Shown here piece by piece: positions 11,837 through 24,121 of a stretch of DNA of 64,000 nucleotides. Below the pieces are notes generated by a model that was not told the origin of the DNA, searched no databases, and worked only from the letters and a program-made list of their open reading frames with translations. Numbering within the stretch: the stretch's first letter is position 1; each line of letters opens with the position of its first letter. Source of the DNA: Boesenbergia rotunda (taxonomy: Eukaryota > Streptophyta > Magnoliopsida > Zingiberales > Zingiberaceae). Location of the stretch: contig JAGFNQ010000210.1 in assembly GCA_024364735.1 (NCBI GenBank), forward strand, positions 248,001 through 312,000, given 5' to 3'. The position numbers were made by a program, and so were the translations under genes.

Positions 11837-13575
11837 GGAGTGGTTTAGGTATATCAGTGAGTTTGGGTGCCGAAACATCTAATAGGAGTGGTCTAGGAGA
11901 TGAGATTTTAGGTGCCGAAACATCTAATCTTGCTGTATCACCAATGTTATAGGAGTGGTTTAGGTATATCAGTGAGTTTTGAGCAAAACTCACTGATGGA
12001 CCTACCATATTTGGAATTCTGAAAACCCTATATCAGTAGACAGAGTTGACCTAGGAGATGAGATTTTAGGTGCCGAAACCTCTAATCTTGCTGTATCACC
12101 AATGCTATAGGAGTGGTTTAGGTATATCAGTGAGTTTTGAGCAAAACTCACTGATGGACCTACCATATTTGGAATTCTGAAAACCCTATATCAGTAGACA
12201 GGGTTGAGCTAGGAGATGAGATTTTGGGTGCTGAAACCTCTAATCTTGCTGTTTCACCAATGCTATAGGAGTGGTTTAGGTATATCAGTGAGTTTTGAGC
12301 AAAACTCACTGATGGACCTACCATATTTGGAATTCTGAAAACCCTATATCAGTAGACAGAGTTGAGCTAGGAGATGAGATTTTGGGTACCGAAACTCTAA
12401 TCTTGCTGTATCACCAATGCTATAGGAGTGGTTTAGGTATATCAGTGAGTTTTGAGCAAAACTCACTGATGGACCTACCATATTTGGAATTCTGAAAACC
12501 CTATATCAGTAGACAGGGTTGAGCTAGGAGATGAGATTTTGGGTGCCGAAACCTCTAATCTTGCTGTATCACCAATGTTATAAGAGTGGTTTAGGTATAT
12601 CAGTGAGTTTTGAGCAAAACTCACTGATGGACCTATCATATTTGGAATTCTGAAAACTCTATATCAGTAGACAGGGTTGAGCTAAGAGATGAGATTTTGG
12701 GTGTCGAAACCTCTAATCTTGCTGTATCACCAATGCTATAGGAGTGGTTTAGGTATATAAGTGAGTTTTGAGCAAAACTCACTAATGGACCTACCATATT
12801 TGGAATTCTGAAAACCCTATATCAGTAGACAGGGTTGAGCTAGGAGATGAGATTTTGGGTGCCGAAACTTCTAATCTTGCTGTTTCACCAATGCTATAAG
12901 AGTGGTTTAGGTATATCAGTGAGTTTTGAGCAAAACTCACTGATGGACCTACCATATTTGGAATTCTGAAAACCCTATATCAGTAGACAGAGTTGAGCTA
13001 GGAGATGAGATTTTGGGTGCCGAAACCTCTAATCTTGCTGTATCACCAATGCTATAGGAGTGGTTTAGGTATATCAGTGAGTTTTGAGCAAAACTCACTG
13101 ATGGACCTACCATATTTGGAATTCTGAAAACCCTATATCAGTAGACAGGGTTGAGCTAGGAGATGAGATTTTGGGTGCCGAAACCTCTAATCTTGCTGTA
13201 TCACCAATGTTATAGGAGTGGTTTAGGTATATCAGTGAGTTTTGAGCAAAACTCACTGATGGACCTATCATATTTGGAATTCTGAAAACTCTATATCAGT
13301 AGACTGGGTTGAGCTAAGAGATGAGATTTTGGGTGCCGAAACCTCTAATCTTGCTGTATCACCAATGCTATAGGAGTGGTTTAGGTATATCAGTGAGTTT
13401 TGAGCAAGACTCACTGATGGACCTACCATATTTGGAATTCTGAAAACCTTATATCAGCAGACAGGGTTGAGCTAGGAGATGAGATTTTGGGTGCCGAAAC
13501 TTCTAATCTTGCTGTATCACGAATGCTATAGGAGTGGTTTAGGTATATCAGTGAGTTTTGAGCAAAACTCACTGA
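11837..13575 (+). repeat. 158-bp satellite array, left arm
   Basis: About 10-11 units with a period of 157-158 bp; the word accaatg-ctatag recurs near 11943, 12101, 12259, 12416 and 12574. Units are highly similar. Each contains a 28-bp palindrome, tcagtgagttttg/caaaactcactga around a two-base centre, and the motif gagatgagattttgggtgcc. The first units are partial or rearranged (11837-11950). Confidence 0.9.
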
Positions 13576-15100
13576 TGGACCTAAACCACTCCTATAGCAT
13601 TAGTGATACAGCAAGATTAGAGGTTTCGGCACCCAAAATCTCATCTCCTAGCTCAACCCTGTCTGCTGATATAGGGTTTTCAGAATTCCAAAAACTCACT
13701 GATATACCTAAACCACTCCTATAGCATTCGTGATACAGCAAGATTAGAAGTTTCGGCACCCAAAATCTCATCTCCTAGCTCAACCCTGTCTATTGATATA
13801 GGGTTTTCAGAATTCCAAATATGGTAGGTCCATCAGTGAGTTTTGCTCAAAACTCACTGATATACCTAAACCACTCCTATAGCATTGGTGATACAGCAAG
13901 ATTAGAGGTTTCGGCACCCAAAATCTCATCTCCTAGCTCAACCCTGTCTATTGATATAGGGTTTTCAGAATTCCAAATATGGTAGGTCCATCAGTGAGTT
14001 TTGCTCAAAACTCACTGATTTACCTAAACCACTCCTATAGCATTGGTGATACAGCAAGATTAGAGGTTTCGGCACCCAAAATCTCATCTCCTAGCTCAAC
14101 CCTGTCTATTGATATAGGGTTTTCAGAATTCCAAATATGGTAGGTCCATCAGTGAGTTTTGCTCAAAACTCACTGATATACCTAAACCACTCCTATAGCA
14201 TTGGTGATACAGCAAGATTAGAGGTTTCGGCATCCAAAATCTCATCTCCTAGCTCAACTCTGTCTACTGATATAGGGTTTTCAGAATTCCAAATATGGTA
14301 GGTTCATCAGTGAGTTTTGCTCAAAACTCACTGATATACCTAAACTACTCCTATAACATTGGTGATACAGCAAGATTAGAGGTTTCGGCACCCAAAATCT
14401 CATCTCCTAGCTCAACCCTGTCTACTGATATAGGGTTTTCAGAATTCCAAATATGGTAGGTCCATCAGTGAGTTTTGCTCAAAACTCACTGATATACCTA
14501 AACCACTCCTATAGCATTGGTGATACAACAAGATTAGAGGTTTCGGCACCCAAAATCTCATCTCCTAGCTCAACTCTGTCTACTGATATAGGGTTTTCAG
14601 AATTCCAAATATGGTAGGTCCATCAGTGAGTTTTGCTCAAAACTCACTGATATACCTAAACCACTCCTATAGCATTGGTGAAACAGCAAGATTAGATGTT
14701 TCGGCACCCAAAATCTCATCTCCTAGCTCAACCCTGTCTACTGATATAGGGTTTTCAGAATTCCAAATATGGTAGGTCCATCAGTGAGTTTTGCTCAAAA
14801 CTCACTGATATACCTAAACCACTCCTATAGCATTGGTGATACAGCAAGATTAGAGGTTTCGGCACCCAAAATCTCATCTCCTAGGTCAACTCTGTCTACT
14901 GATATAGGGTTTTCAGAATTCCAAATATGGTAGGTCCATCAGTGAGTTTTGCTCAAAACTCACTGATATACCTAAACCACTCTTATAACATTGGTGATAC
15001 AGCAAGATTAGATGTTTCGGCACCCAAAATCTCATCTCCTAGACCACTCCTATTAGATGTTTCGGCACCCAAACTCACTGATATACCTAAACCACTCATA
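13576..15100 (-). repeat. 158-bp satellite array, right arm (inverted)
   Basis: The same units in reverse orientation, about 9-10 copies. The reversal happens within a partial unit at about 13560-13690, where a palindrome copy is followed directly by taaaccactcctatagc. The outermost units match the rearranged outer units of the left array, so the arms mirror each other in detail. Confidence 0.9.
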
Positions 15101-16051
15101 TATAATATGTAATTATATATTAAACATTTTTATAAAAAAAATTTTTATATTTTTTTATATCAATTGTGGAGGGCCTGAAGTCTGATGACTTCAGGCCCGG
15201 GGCACTGAAAATTTTTCAATTTTAAAAATAATTTTTTATATTTAATTATTATTTATTAAATTAATTATTTATAGGATCTGAAGTTATTTGACTTCAGACC
15301 ATCTTGTGATGACTTCAGGCCCTGTGTTTGAATCTGAAATTAAGTGTTTTGATACGTTTTTTTATATATTAATATTTTTTTAAAATAGAAAAAAAATTTG
15401 AGTCCACATCGAGCCTAAATCATAAGATTTCAGGCCTAACGTGGGTCTGAAATAAAAAATTTCAGGCCCACGCTGGGCCTAAAATATTGATTTCAGGCCC
15501 AGCGTGGCCCTGAAATCAATACACGCTTTTTTTTTTTAATTTTCAGCTAACGTTTTTTTTCAAATTTTTTTTATATATTAGTATATTTATTAATATATTA
15601 ATATATTTAAATATATTTATTAATATATTTATTAATAAAGAACCTGGGATGAGATATTAATATATTTATAAATATTTTTTGTATATATTAAATATTATTT
15701 AATGTATTAATTTCTATTAATCAAATATAAAAATTATATATTTATATTTTTAAATCACGTTGGAGGATGAGATATTTGTTAACTGAAATATTTTTTTGAT
15801 GTTTATCTTACAACGTTTTCAGCGCCGATTAAATAATATATTATTTTAAAATAAAAGTCTGAAAAAGTATCTGCAGATATCTCGAAATTTGTTACTGAGA
15901 GAGAAGGAGAAAGTCAGTAGATAACAGGAGGAGTATAAGAGGAAGTTTACTATTATTAAGTGCGCCCTTTGGTGAAAATGAAACCATAGTATACCGTTTG
16001 GTAAATACGTATTCTTGGGTACGCCCTCTAGTAAATTACCGTTTTGGCTTC

Positions 16052-16573
16052 ATAAGAGTTGTTTAATTGATCTATCAGAGAGATTAAGACATGGAAACCT
16101 CAAAGTATGAGATAGTCAAATTCTATGCTGTTAAAATTTACTTTTACGCAAGAAGTACTAACGGCGCTTAATCCTGGTGTAAGAAATATACGGTCATAGT
16201 TAACTTGAATGCATGTTTCCCAATGTTACAATGTCATAGTTCCATGTCAAAATTGGTAGCGTAAGAAACAAAAAGCACACTTCTCGTTCCTTTGGATTCA
16301 CATTGGAGTATTTTTCTCATGAAAAATTCTGACAGTTTTATTGTTTATATATTACATTTAATTATAGGATTTGTGTTGAACCAGACTTTAGTTATGTTTG
16401 TAGGATGCTTCCATTCCTTGATCTCAATCTGCTAATTGATCTAATTCTGCATGTAATTTTGAGTCAAATGAATTGATATGTGACTTCGTACCCTGACAAT
16501 CAGACAGAAGCATGGTGGAATAACCACTGGTTTCTGAAACTCCATTAAGCTCTTCCTTTTTCCTCTATGTCTT
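16052..16573. other. Spacer, no gene seen
   Basis: About 520 bp of ordinary sequence between the foldback element and the Tourist-like MITE. No coding or RNA feature that I can support. Confidence 0.4.
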
Positions 16574-16576
16574 TTA

Positions 16577-17961
16577 GGATGCATTTGGTTCAAGTTATCA
16601 TATATAACCTCGGTTATGTCATTACCAAGTAATCACATAACCAAGGTTATGAGGAATGAAACATAACCTCACGTTGTTTGATTCAATTTAGGTAATCAAA
16701 TAAAATCTTGTTTGTTTAGAGGTAATAGTCTATAACTTAATATAATATTTTACCATATTACCCGTTAGAATTTGTTTAAATAATTTTATTTATTTAGACT
16801 TAAGGATGTCGACGTCGATCATCGGTGTCCACATAGGCAGTCGGTGTCCAACACCGGTGGCCGACTATCGGCGCAGACCACCGACGATTGGCGCAGATCG
16901 CCGACCGGCGATCGGCGATGCTGCCGACGATCGACAGTGGTCGCCGACCGTCGGCGATCGACGGTGGTCGCCATACGCCGGCGATCGACGGTGGTCGCCG
17001 ACCGCCGGCGATCGACGGTGGTCGCCGGCCGCCGGCGATCAGCGGTGGTCCTCATCGTCGGTGGTGGTCGCCGGCCGTCGGCGATCGGCGGTGGTCGCCG
17101 GCGATCGGCGGTGGTCGCCGGCAGCCGGCGATCGGCGGTGGTCGCCGGCATCCGGCGATCGACGGTGGTAGCCGGTGGTAGCCGGCCGCCGGCAATCGGC
17201 GATGGTCGCCCGCCGCCGGCGATCATCGCCTACCATCGGCGATCGGCGGTGGTCGCCGACCGCCGACAATCGTCGCCGGCTGTGGTCGTCGGCGATCGTC
17301 GCCGGCGGTGGTCGTCGGCGATCGTCACCGGCGGTGGTCGTCGGCGATCGTTGCCAGCAGCCTGCGGTGGTCGTCGGCGATCGGCGTCGGTCGCCGGCGA
17401 TCGTCGGCGGCGGTGGTCGTCGGTCGCCGGCGATCGTCGTCGGCGGTGGTCGCCGGTCGCCGGCGATCATCGCCGGCGGTGGTCGTCGGCGGTTGTCGCC
17501 GGGGTGGTCGCCGGGCCGGCGGTGGTCGCCGGCCGCCGGCGGGGGTCGCCGGGCCGACAGTGGTCGCCGACCGCCGGCGGGGGTCGCCGGGCCGGCAGTG
17601 GTCGCCGGCCGCCGGCGGGGGTCGTCGGCCGCCGGCGGGGGTCGCCGACCGCCGGCCGCCGTTGTCGGTCGTCGATCGCGAATAATACTTTCGGAAGTTA
17701 ATAAATTATAATGGTTATTTTGATCTTAAATGTAAATATTGAAGGATAATTTTGGAAAAATAAGCTCCATAACCTGGGAATCAAGAAAAACCTTACTTCC
17801 CTAAGGTTTTCCGATTCCTGGTTGCATGCCTCTTTTGCTGACGTGTCGGGCATCGATCATTACTTGGGAATCACTGATTATCTAAACCAAACAAGGTTTT
17901 TGTTGATAACCTTGGATGGATAACCAAGGTTATCAAGGATAACCCTCAACCAAACGCATCC
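16577..17961. mobile_element. Tourist-like MITE carrying a GC-rich minisatellite
   Basis: A 1385-bp element with terminal inverted repeats GGATGCATTTGGTTCAAG (left) and GGATGCGTTTGGTTGAGG (right, read on the minus strand), flanked by TTA at 16574-16576 and 17962-17964. Ends and target duplication fit non-autonomous PIF/Harbinger (Tourist) elements. The AT-rich outer parts also contain inverted copies of ataaccaaggttat. The middle is the minisatellite listed separately. No transposase. Confidence 0.8.
16808..17680. repeat. GC-rich 27-bp minisatellite
   Basis: About 870 bp built from variants of a 27-bp unit, ggcgatcgacggtggtcgcc plus gaccgcc, drifting to ggggtcgccgg units towards the right end. 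Very rich in CpG. The period is a multiple of three, so long open frames exist on both strands (up to 285 codons); these Arg/Gly/Val-rich frames are repeat artefacts, not genes. Confidence 0.85.
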
Positions 17962-17965
17962 TTAG

Positions 17966-18098
17966 GGTTATTTCGACGTTGCCTGTACAGGCACTGCCCC
18001 CATCTCTCTGTCTCTCTCCTACGTGGAGGAGAGAGAGTATGACATGGCGAGGAGAGAGACAGACACAGGGCCAGGGCCTGTAGCAGCGTTGAATAACC
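17966..18098. mobile_element. Hairpin MITE, about 133 bp
   Basis: The whole segment folds back on itself. The left arm ggttatttcgacgttgcctg pairs with the right arm ending cagcgttgaataacc, and the CT-rich middle (ctctctgtctctctcct) pairs with aggagagagacagaca. It starts two bases after the Tourist-like MITE target site. Superfamily not determined; no clear target duplication. Confidence 0.55.
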
Positions 18099-18099
18099 T

Positions 18100-19394
18100 G
18101 CCTTTTAGACCTTGCATATAAATTACTGAGGTCTGTCCAAATCACAGTAATGTGACTCGTGATACATTATCTGACGGTTATCTTCCTTACACCTGTCAGT
18201 AATCTGCTATTGTAAAAGTCAACAGAATATTTCCAGATATCGAAGGAAGCGAAAGGATGCATCATGAATTAGCATTAGAAAAGGTTATGCAATAATGGGA
18301 GTTCCAGGGAAGACGGGAGTATCTCTGGTGAAGAGAACTAAAGAGTGAAACATAGAGAAATACATGTTGCCATCTTAAGACAACCACATTTAGTTTTTAT
18401 TATCTGTATTTCACAAATTTGTTATTTTTTTTTTAATCTTGGTTCAATGGATTACTGTGACAAATTCTAACGAGCTTATATAGACACCTTTTATATTATG
18501 AAAATCCAAATCCCTTGAGAATCACCCTAACAGAAAAACCTGAATTCTCCACAATGATCCTAATGGTTTAACAATTTAATCAACTATTTCCGAACTTATC
18601 TAGTTCCATTTGAAGTACTGGAAGAACTCAGATATGATTCAGAAAAAGCCAGATTTGCTTACAAAACATGCAAAATGGTTTCTTCTGACTTATTTTATGT
18701 TGTCTCATCAATTTTTCTTGTTTTAGAATTTCCTAAATACGCAAGTCAAATAACAACCAAACATCACCATGCTTTTTAATTTTCAAACTACCTTTGTAGA
18801 TAATGATGCTAGACACTCTTAATAATTTAAAATTCTTTTGTCAGTGTGATTTTCTGTCAGATTCAGAAACCTTTGTTGTTGTTAAAGTTTATTCTGATTG
18901 GATAATTGAACTAGTAATGCATCCAGGCTAGAAATTGATGGTTAATTATGTTTGTGAGCTTTGTTCATGCCACTATCTTTGTATAAACTAGAAATTACTT
19001 CAAAAATGAAAACGAAGGACTCTGATTATTCTTAATTTTGAAGAATAAGCATTGGTTTGTTTATATAAGTTGTACTTAATAAATGAGTAAATAGTCAGAA
19101 TATTATCTAAAACTAGAGTTATCTTAGGATGCTGATGGACCTTTGTGATTCAGATACAAATTCTGTTCCTGGATTGAACTTGCATTACATCCAGGTAGTA
19201 CACAAATATTTAGAGATCTTACATGTTTGTTGTGCTACTTTCTTCAACTTCATATTTTTTTCCCCAGGGAAAACAGAGTTTGAGCTTCTTGATTCGTCTC
19301 TTCACTTGGTTGGTTTTGGCAATATGTTTGTCTCCTTATGCTTGCAGGGTCAAATACCTGATTATTTTAATCAAACATGAGAATTGGATGTCGT

Positions 19395-19477
<83 letters not shown>

Positions 19478-22400
19478 CTCATGGAATTGGATTCTGGGAG
19501 CTCGACTGGGATTACTTAGTTAGGGCGGTCCACCTCTTGCTAGAAGTCCCATTCCTTCAGAACAAAACCTTGGAGAATTGGATGACCTAAACTTGTAGTT
19601 GTCCAAAAGTCGACTTGGAGTGGTCATCAGAGCCATGTCACAATCATCCAAAGACAAAAACGACCACTTACCTAGTTGTTTTTCAGTAATTAATTTCGCA
19701 GGTGCCTAAATCGGGGGAAAAATATATACCCGGATGGCTACTCTTGGAATACCTACTGCACACCTACTAGTTAACCCCACTAATGATTTGTTTAGAGAAG
19801 AGACTCAAATCTTTTCGGAAGAGAATAAAAGAGAAGATTGATTTATTTATTTATTGATGGGAAAAAAATTACATATGTATTCACAACTTTTCCCTCTATA
19901 AACTTAGTTCCACTGAAATTTAGTGTACAACTCTTGGTTCACTTCCTATAATATTACGTATAGGTCAGCCCTTGGTGGACTGACTCCCTAAACTCTTTCA
20001 ATAAACATTAGTTACTACTATAACATGATGACTAGTTAAAATACAAAATAGCCAAGACTAAAGCAAATGCATTGATCTAGGATGCCTCCATACTGTAATT
20101 TTCACTGTTGATGTCGAGCAGTAAATTATTTAGTTGATGTAGTAGAAGACATAACATGACTGTCGTTGAAAGTCAGATGGTTCCTCAAGTACGAAATTAA
20201 AAACCAATTATTTGTTCAAAGAGAAGCTACTATTTTCTCTATTGCTTTCCCCAAAATTCTCCTATTGATTTATTGGCCCGTCAATCAATAACCTGGACCA
20301 GATCAATTTAGTGAAAGTAATTACTTTCAGATGTTTAGTATACCCTTGCTTGCCAGCGATGAATTCTGCTAAATGGCCGTCTGCTAGAGAAAAATACAAG
20401 TGGTTTATCCCACGCCCTTTTGATCAGAGTGATTTATCTAATGAACACCAGAAGGTCCAGAACCAGCACGTGATGAGTCGTCTGCGACGCTGATAAGAGG
20501 TGAGGATAATGATGAGTAAAGCAGTCATAAAGTCCGGGCGTTGTGGTTCATGTCGCATATGTTTGTACCTTAGTTTAAGTCCTGTTTGAACTTGTGGGAT
20601 CCCTGGACTAAGTCAAAAGCTGCATCCTTGTGACGAACTTCATTTGCTTAGACATTCTTATTACTTTCTGTAGCCAGGTCCCTTTTGTCCTGTCCTTATG
20701 TTTTGCGCTTGGCAGATTGTTAAGTTTGTTAAATTATTGCAAAGACAAACTAGAGATTGTGGGGGAAAAACTTTCATATTTTTTTGAAAAAGGATGGAGT
20801 GAACAGTTAGCTCAATAGGAAAAATCTTCCTATTGACATATAGTCAAATTGAATAATGTTTTCAAGGGTTGATGGTTCCATTAATAATGTCTCTTCTTAA
20901 AAGTTATCCCAGACCTTGATTGACCGTCCTTTTGATGGTAGTTTTTATTTAGTTTTCATTTGCTCCCTGATGAATAGATCATCAAGAACCTCACTTTCGC
21001 TTTTTAAACAGGTTTGCGCATTGATTACCTGGGGCTGGGAATCTTCTATGCAACAAACTCAAAGGAATGCAGGTTTAACAGTCTCAGATGGACAATAATC
21101 TGGTCAAAGAATTTGCCTTCCGTTGCTGCTGTTGATCAAGAATCAGTAAATCTGCTATCACGCTCTGAGAAGGTGATCGGGATTACCAAGGTCGGCATGT
21201 TACTCCCGCTCGTGCTTATGTCTTGGATTAAGAGTCTATGGAGCTAAGAGCCTCAGACCTAGTGCACATGAGGCCTGTGTTTGAGGTGAGACCGGCATCG
21301 AAAGACGCATTAATTGCACGTGCACATGTGCGCATGTGAGAGTATGTGCCTGTGTGACTGTGCACGTGCTCACATGAAGAGTAGTGTGATGGTTGGGCAC
21401 ACATGCAAGGCAAGTGCTACACCCTCGCCATTCCCCAGTCCTGAAAGACCCAACTTTGATGAGAACTTAATGACACAACCAAATCCATTAATGATGGAGA
21501 GAGTTTAGGAGAAAGTTGGGGTGATTGAAAACAATGGGATGTTTATTCCATACCTCCCGGTTCCTCATCCAACGTAGGTGACTGCAGCAAGGCTGGCCCT
21601 CATTTGTTTAGTTGTCTTCTGTTCTCTCTCCGCTGATAGATTATTTTTAAATGAAACTGAGGAGAACAACAGGAGAAATGGGTGAACATTCCAAACTCCA
21701 AGTGCTCCATGGGCATGATTGACTGGAGAATTAATTTAATTACATAGTAGCACGAACACATGGCAGAGACAGTTCCAAAGGGGACAGTGTTGGAGGCACT
21801 AGACCTTTAAAAAAAAATTGGAGACACGAAGATATTGAGCTTCATTGAGTGGAGGGATCATTATATTTATATTAGCCACATGCTCCGGGCATGGAAGATT
21901 TAAAGGAAGGATCTCAGATTTAAAAGTTCACAAGTATCCCGTATGGGGGGTCTGGCACTTGCTCAATGGCATCTTGTTGGAATTTTCCTTCAAATTAACC
22001 AAGTAAACCTAGGCTTTGGTTAGACTAATAAAGGGTGCAGCACCTGTGAACTTTGTCCTCAAAAACACAGACATTGTTTTATCCCTGTACTGTCTACTGG
22101 GAGGAAAAGACCACTGTATTCTCCAGCTCTGAGAAAGGATCACTCAAATGAGAAATAGTCTCAGGCTTTAGTATTACTATTGCTTTGAATCGGATAGCAA
22201 TTCAGAGAATTTGAAAAAGAAAAGAAATTTCAAAGAATTTGGGCCCTTCGGGAAACAGTAAAAGAATCCTACCAGGATTGCACTGAAGCCAAAACAAGGT
22301 ACCCATGTTTCTCTTTCACGTGTCCTTTGTTGTTGGATCAAACCTCCTATGGATAAATTTCTCATGCATGCGTCCTTTTTGATACAAAGCAGCAGGCAGT

Positions 22401-23420
22401 CCTAGTCGCAGGAAACGCTCAACTTTTTCCCCTTTTTCTATTTTTTCGCAAGAGAGTGACATGTATCATTCATCAACATTCATCAGGAGTTAAATCTTCA
22501 ATCTCACCCATCAACGGGTAAGTGTTTTGTTCCTCTGTCACGCTGATAATGAAAGCGACTATGACTGTGACTACGAGTGCAACTTGTGTTGACAAGCCAC
22601 ATCCTATGGTAACTCTTCTTGTCCACCATTTCGTATGTCGTAGCACTTGGGAAATTTGCTGATTGGATAAGGGTTTTTGGCCTGAGCATTACGATATTAT
22701 TGTAGCAGTAAATAAATTAGTTAACTGATATTTTTCAAATCACGTAATGGCAGGCTGGAAGGTTGTGGATCCACCATGGGCATGTTCTATTTGGAGTGCT
22801 CGTAATTTCCGTGGGGCCGGACCGGTCGTCCTAGGTTCGTCTTCGTCTTTTACCTTGTACATCATTTTTTTTTTTATTTGGAGTGCTCATGGAAAGTTGG
22901 AGATGAGGCTGAATGAGAAAGATCATGGTAGTATGGATCCATAACTGAACAAAACCTCCAAGCCTCATGTGGTTACCTCCATTCATAACAAAAAAAAACC
23001 CGAAGTTAAAAAAAATAAAGAAAACAGAAGACTGTTTATTTCTGTTTTTCCTCCTCTCTTGCTTAGGGTGCTTGCTTCCATCTACGTTGACATGCCACTG
23101 TTTGCTTCCAACTACATTGACATGCCACAAGAAAAATAACAGAGGGGAGACGGAGAGAGAGACCACAAAAAAATTAAGCAAGATCTCTTTGAGATCTCTT
23201 AGATTCACCCTTCTGATTCTTCTAATGAGCAGGGGATCAATCTCTTCAAATCTTCTTTCCACTTTCTTTCCTTGACATCTATAGAAGTCGAACAAACCAA
23301 AGCAAACGAGAATGAGTCAGAGAACACACCACGCACGTAACCTGATTTTATTTATTATTTACATGAGACAATGCAGATCATGGAAATATCTTAACTGGTG
23401 TTGCAGTTGCAGGTCATGGC
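18100..23420. other. 5.3 kb with no supportable gene
   Basis: I read both strands and found no conserved protein family. Short open frames at 19129, 20311, 20916 and 21014 have plausible nearby splice-like motifs but no recognisable domain. It contains the 75-base poly-T tract (19401-19475), a TG/CA-rich patch at 21315-21380 and a short tandem duplication at 23070-23127 (tgcttccatctacgttgaca repeated). Confidence 0.4.
19401..19475. repeat. 75-base poly-T tract
   Basis: An uninterrupted run of 75 T. The sequence before it (catgagaattggatg..tgggagct) and after it (catggaattggatt..tgggagct) are near-copies of each other. Confidence 0.95.
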
Positions 23421-23565
23421 TTCGCTAGAGAAGTGGATTGAAGGTAGCCCATTTGCTTTTCTGTCGTATTGTTTCTCTGCTCAATATTCGACCACCAATT
23501 AAAACACAAAAGCAACACCGGCAGATGTTGTGGAGTGAGCGTTTATGGGAGAGAGAAATATGTAC

Positions 23566-24121
23566 TTTGAAATGGGTAGCTGAGAAGCCACCAGAGAACT
23601 CCAAATCCCCTTCCATGGGAGTCTTCATGTAGCTGCTGCTGTCCTCGCCGGCGAAGATGGCCTGCAATACGAGTGAACCCCAAGAGGTTAGTGACCAACG
23701 AGAGCAAGCGAAGTGGAACATAACCCAGATTTACATACATACCTTGGGTTGGCTGAGGAGAGGTGAACTGGCAGTGTCATCCAACAGAGAAGAGTAATGC
23801 TCCTGGCATTGCTGTTCTGGCTCAACTCGCCTCTTCTTGGCACTACCACACTTGGCCAAGTCATTTCCTTCGAAGCAAGTGCGGGAGTTGATACAGCGGA
23901 GGGAGAGCTCATCCTGTTCAAGCAAGTGAGGCGGCCCAGAGGATGCATCAGAGACCATGGACAAGTCCTCCTCCTCCTCCTCCTCCTCCAAGGAGTCATC
24001 ACCTTTCTTGTACTCTAAAGACAGAGAGGAGTCACAGGAAGTGGTCTAAGTAAGCCGTCCAACCCGATTGGCATCCACTGCTGCACTCTGAGCTGACATC
24101 TAGCTCCTCCTCCCCCAGCAT
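23566..24121 (-). pseudogene. SOFL (SOB five-like) gene with apparent frameshift
   Basis: SOFL proteins are small plant proteins linked genetically to cytokinin levels. Exon 1 is 24121-23743. It starts MLGEEELDVSSECSSGCQ and runs on to the family motif SGCQSGWTAYLDH. The second family motif, DLSMVSDASSGPPH, follows after an acidic Glu run, then KKRR and DDTASSPLL. A donor AAG|GTATGT ends exon 1; exon 2 begins at 23661 after ttgcag and holds the C-terminal motif GGFSATHFK. Between the first and second motifs (about 24036-24041) the frame shifts by one base: reading on from LDH reaches TGA at once, while the second motif lies in the next frame. Without one base the total would be about 158 residues, the usual family size. 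The 3' end is uncertain (a donor-like GTACAT follows at 23565; reading through gives a stop at 23425). It could be a pseudogene or a sequence error. Confidence 0.7.

Larger units (their letters stand above)
10872..16041. mobile_element. Foldback Mutator-like element with satellite core
   Basis: A 5.17 kb inverted-repeat element. The termini match as CGGYAATTTACYA; left starts CGGCAATTTACC at 10872 and right ends GGTAAATTACCG (or GTAAATTACCG) at 16041. The 9-bp direct repeat TTTTGGCTT flanks both sides (10863-10871 and 16042-16050), the size typical of Mutator-like elements. Each arm has about 0.95 kb of unique inverted sequence (10872-11820; 15120-16041) followed by a satellite array, and the two arrays meet head to head near 13575. 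No transposase is encoded, so it would be non-autonomous. The family is not one I recognise; assignment to the Mutator superfamily rests on the 9-bp duplication and the long terminal repeats. Confidence 0.8.

Noticed and set aside
11837..15100. A CRISPR-like array
   Set aside because: The repeats are 158 bp with no spacer structure, in a plant nuclear context, and belong to an inverted-repeat element.
16806..17711. Long open frames (up to 285 codons) on both strands in 16.8-17.7 kb
   Set aside because: They are open in most frames because the 27-bp repeat is a multiple of three and has few stop words. The products are monotonous Arg/Gly/Val repeats.
19223..19590. Frames with a poly-Phe run
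   Set aside because: They merely translate the 75-base T tract.
20900..21250. Possible exon LRIDYLGLGIFYATNSKEC
   Set aside because: It has an acceptor-like cag before it and a donor-like site after, but I could not match it to a family or connect it to other exons.
22831..23295. 154-codon minus-strand frame
   Set aside because: No recognisable domain; contains duplicated AT-rich sequence and simple runs.
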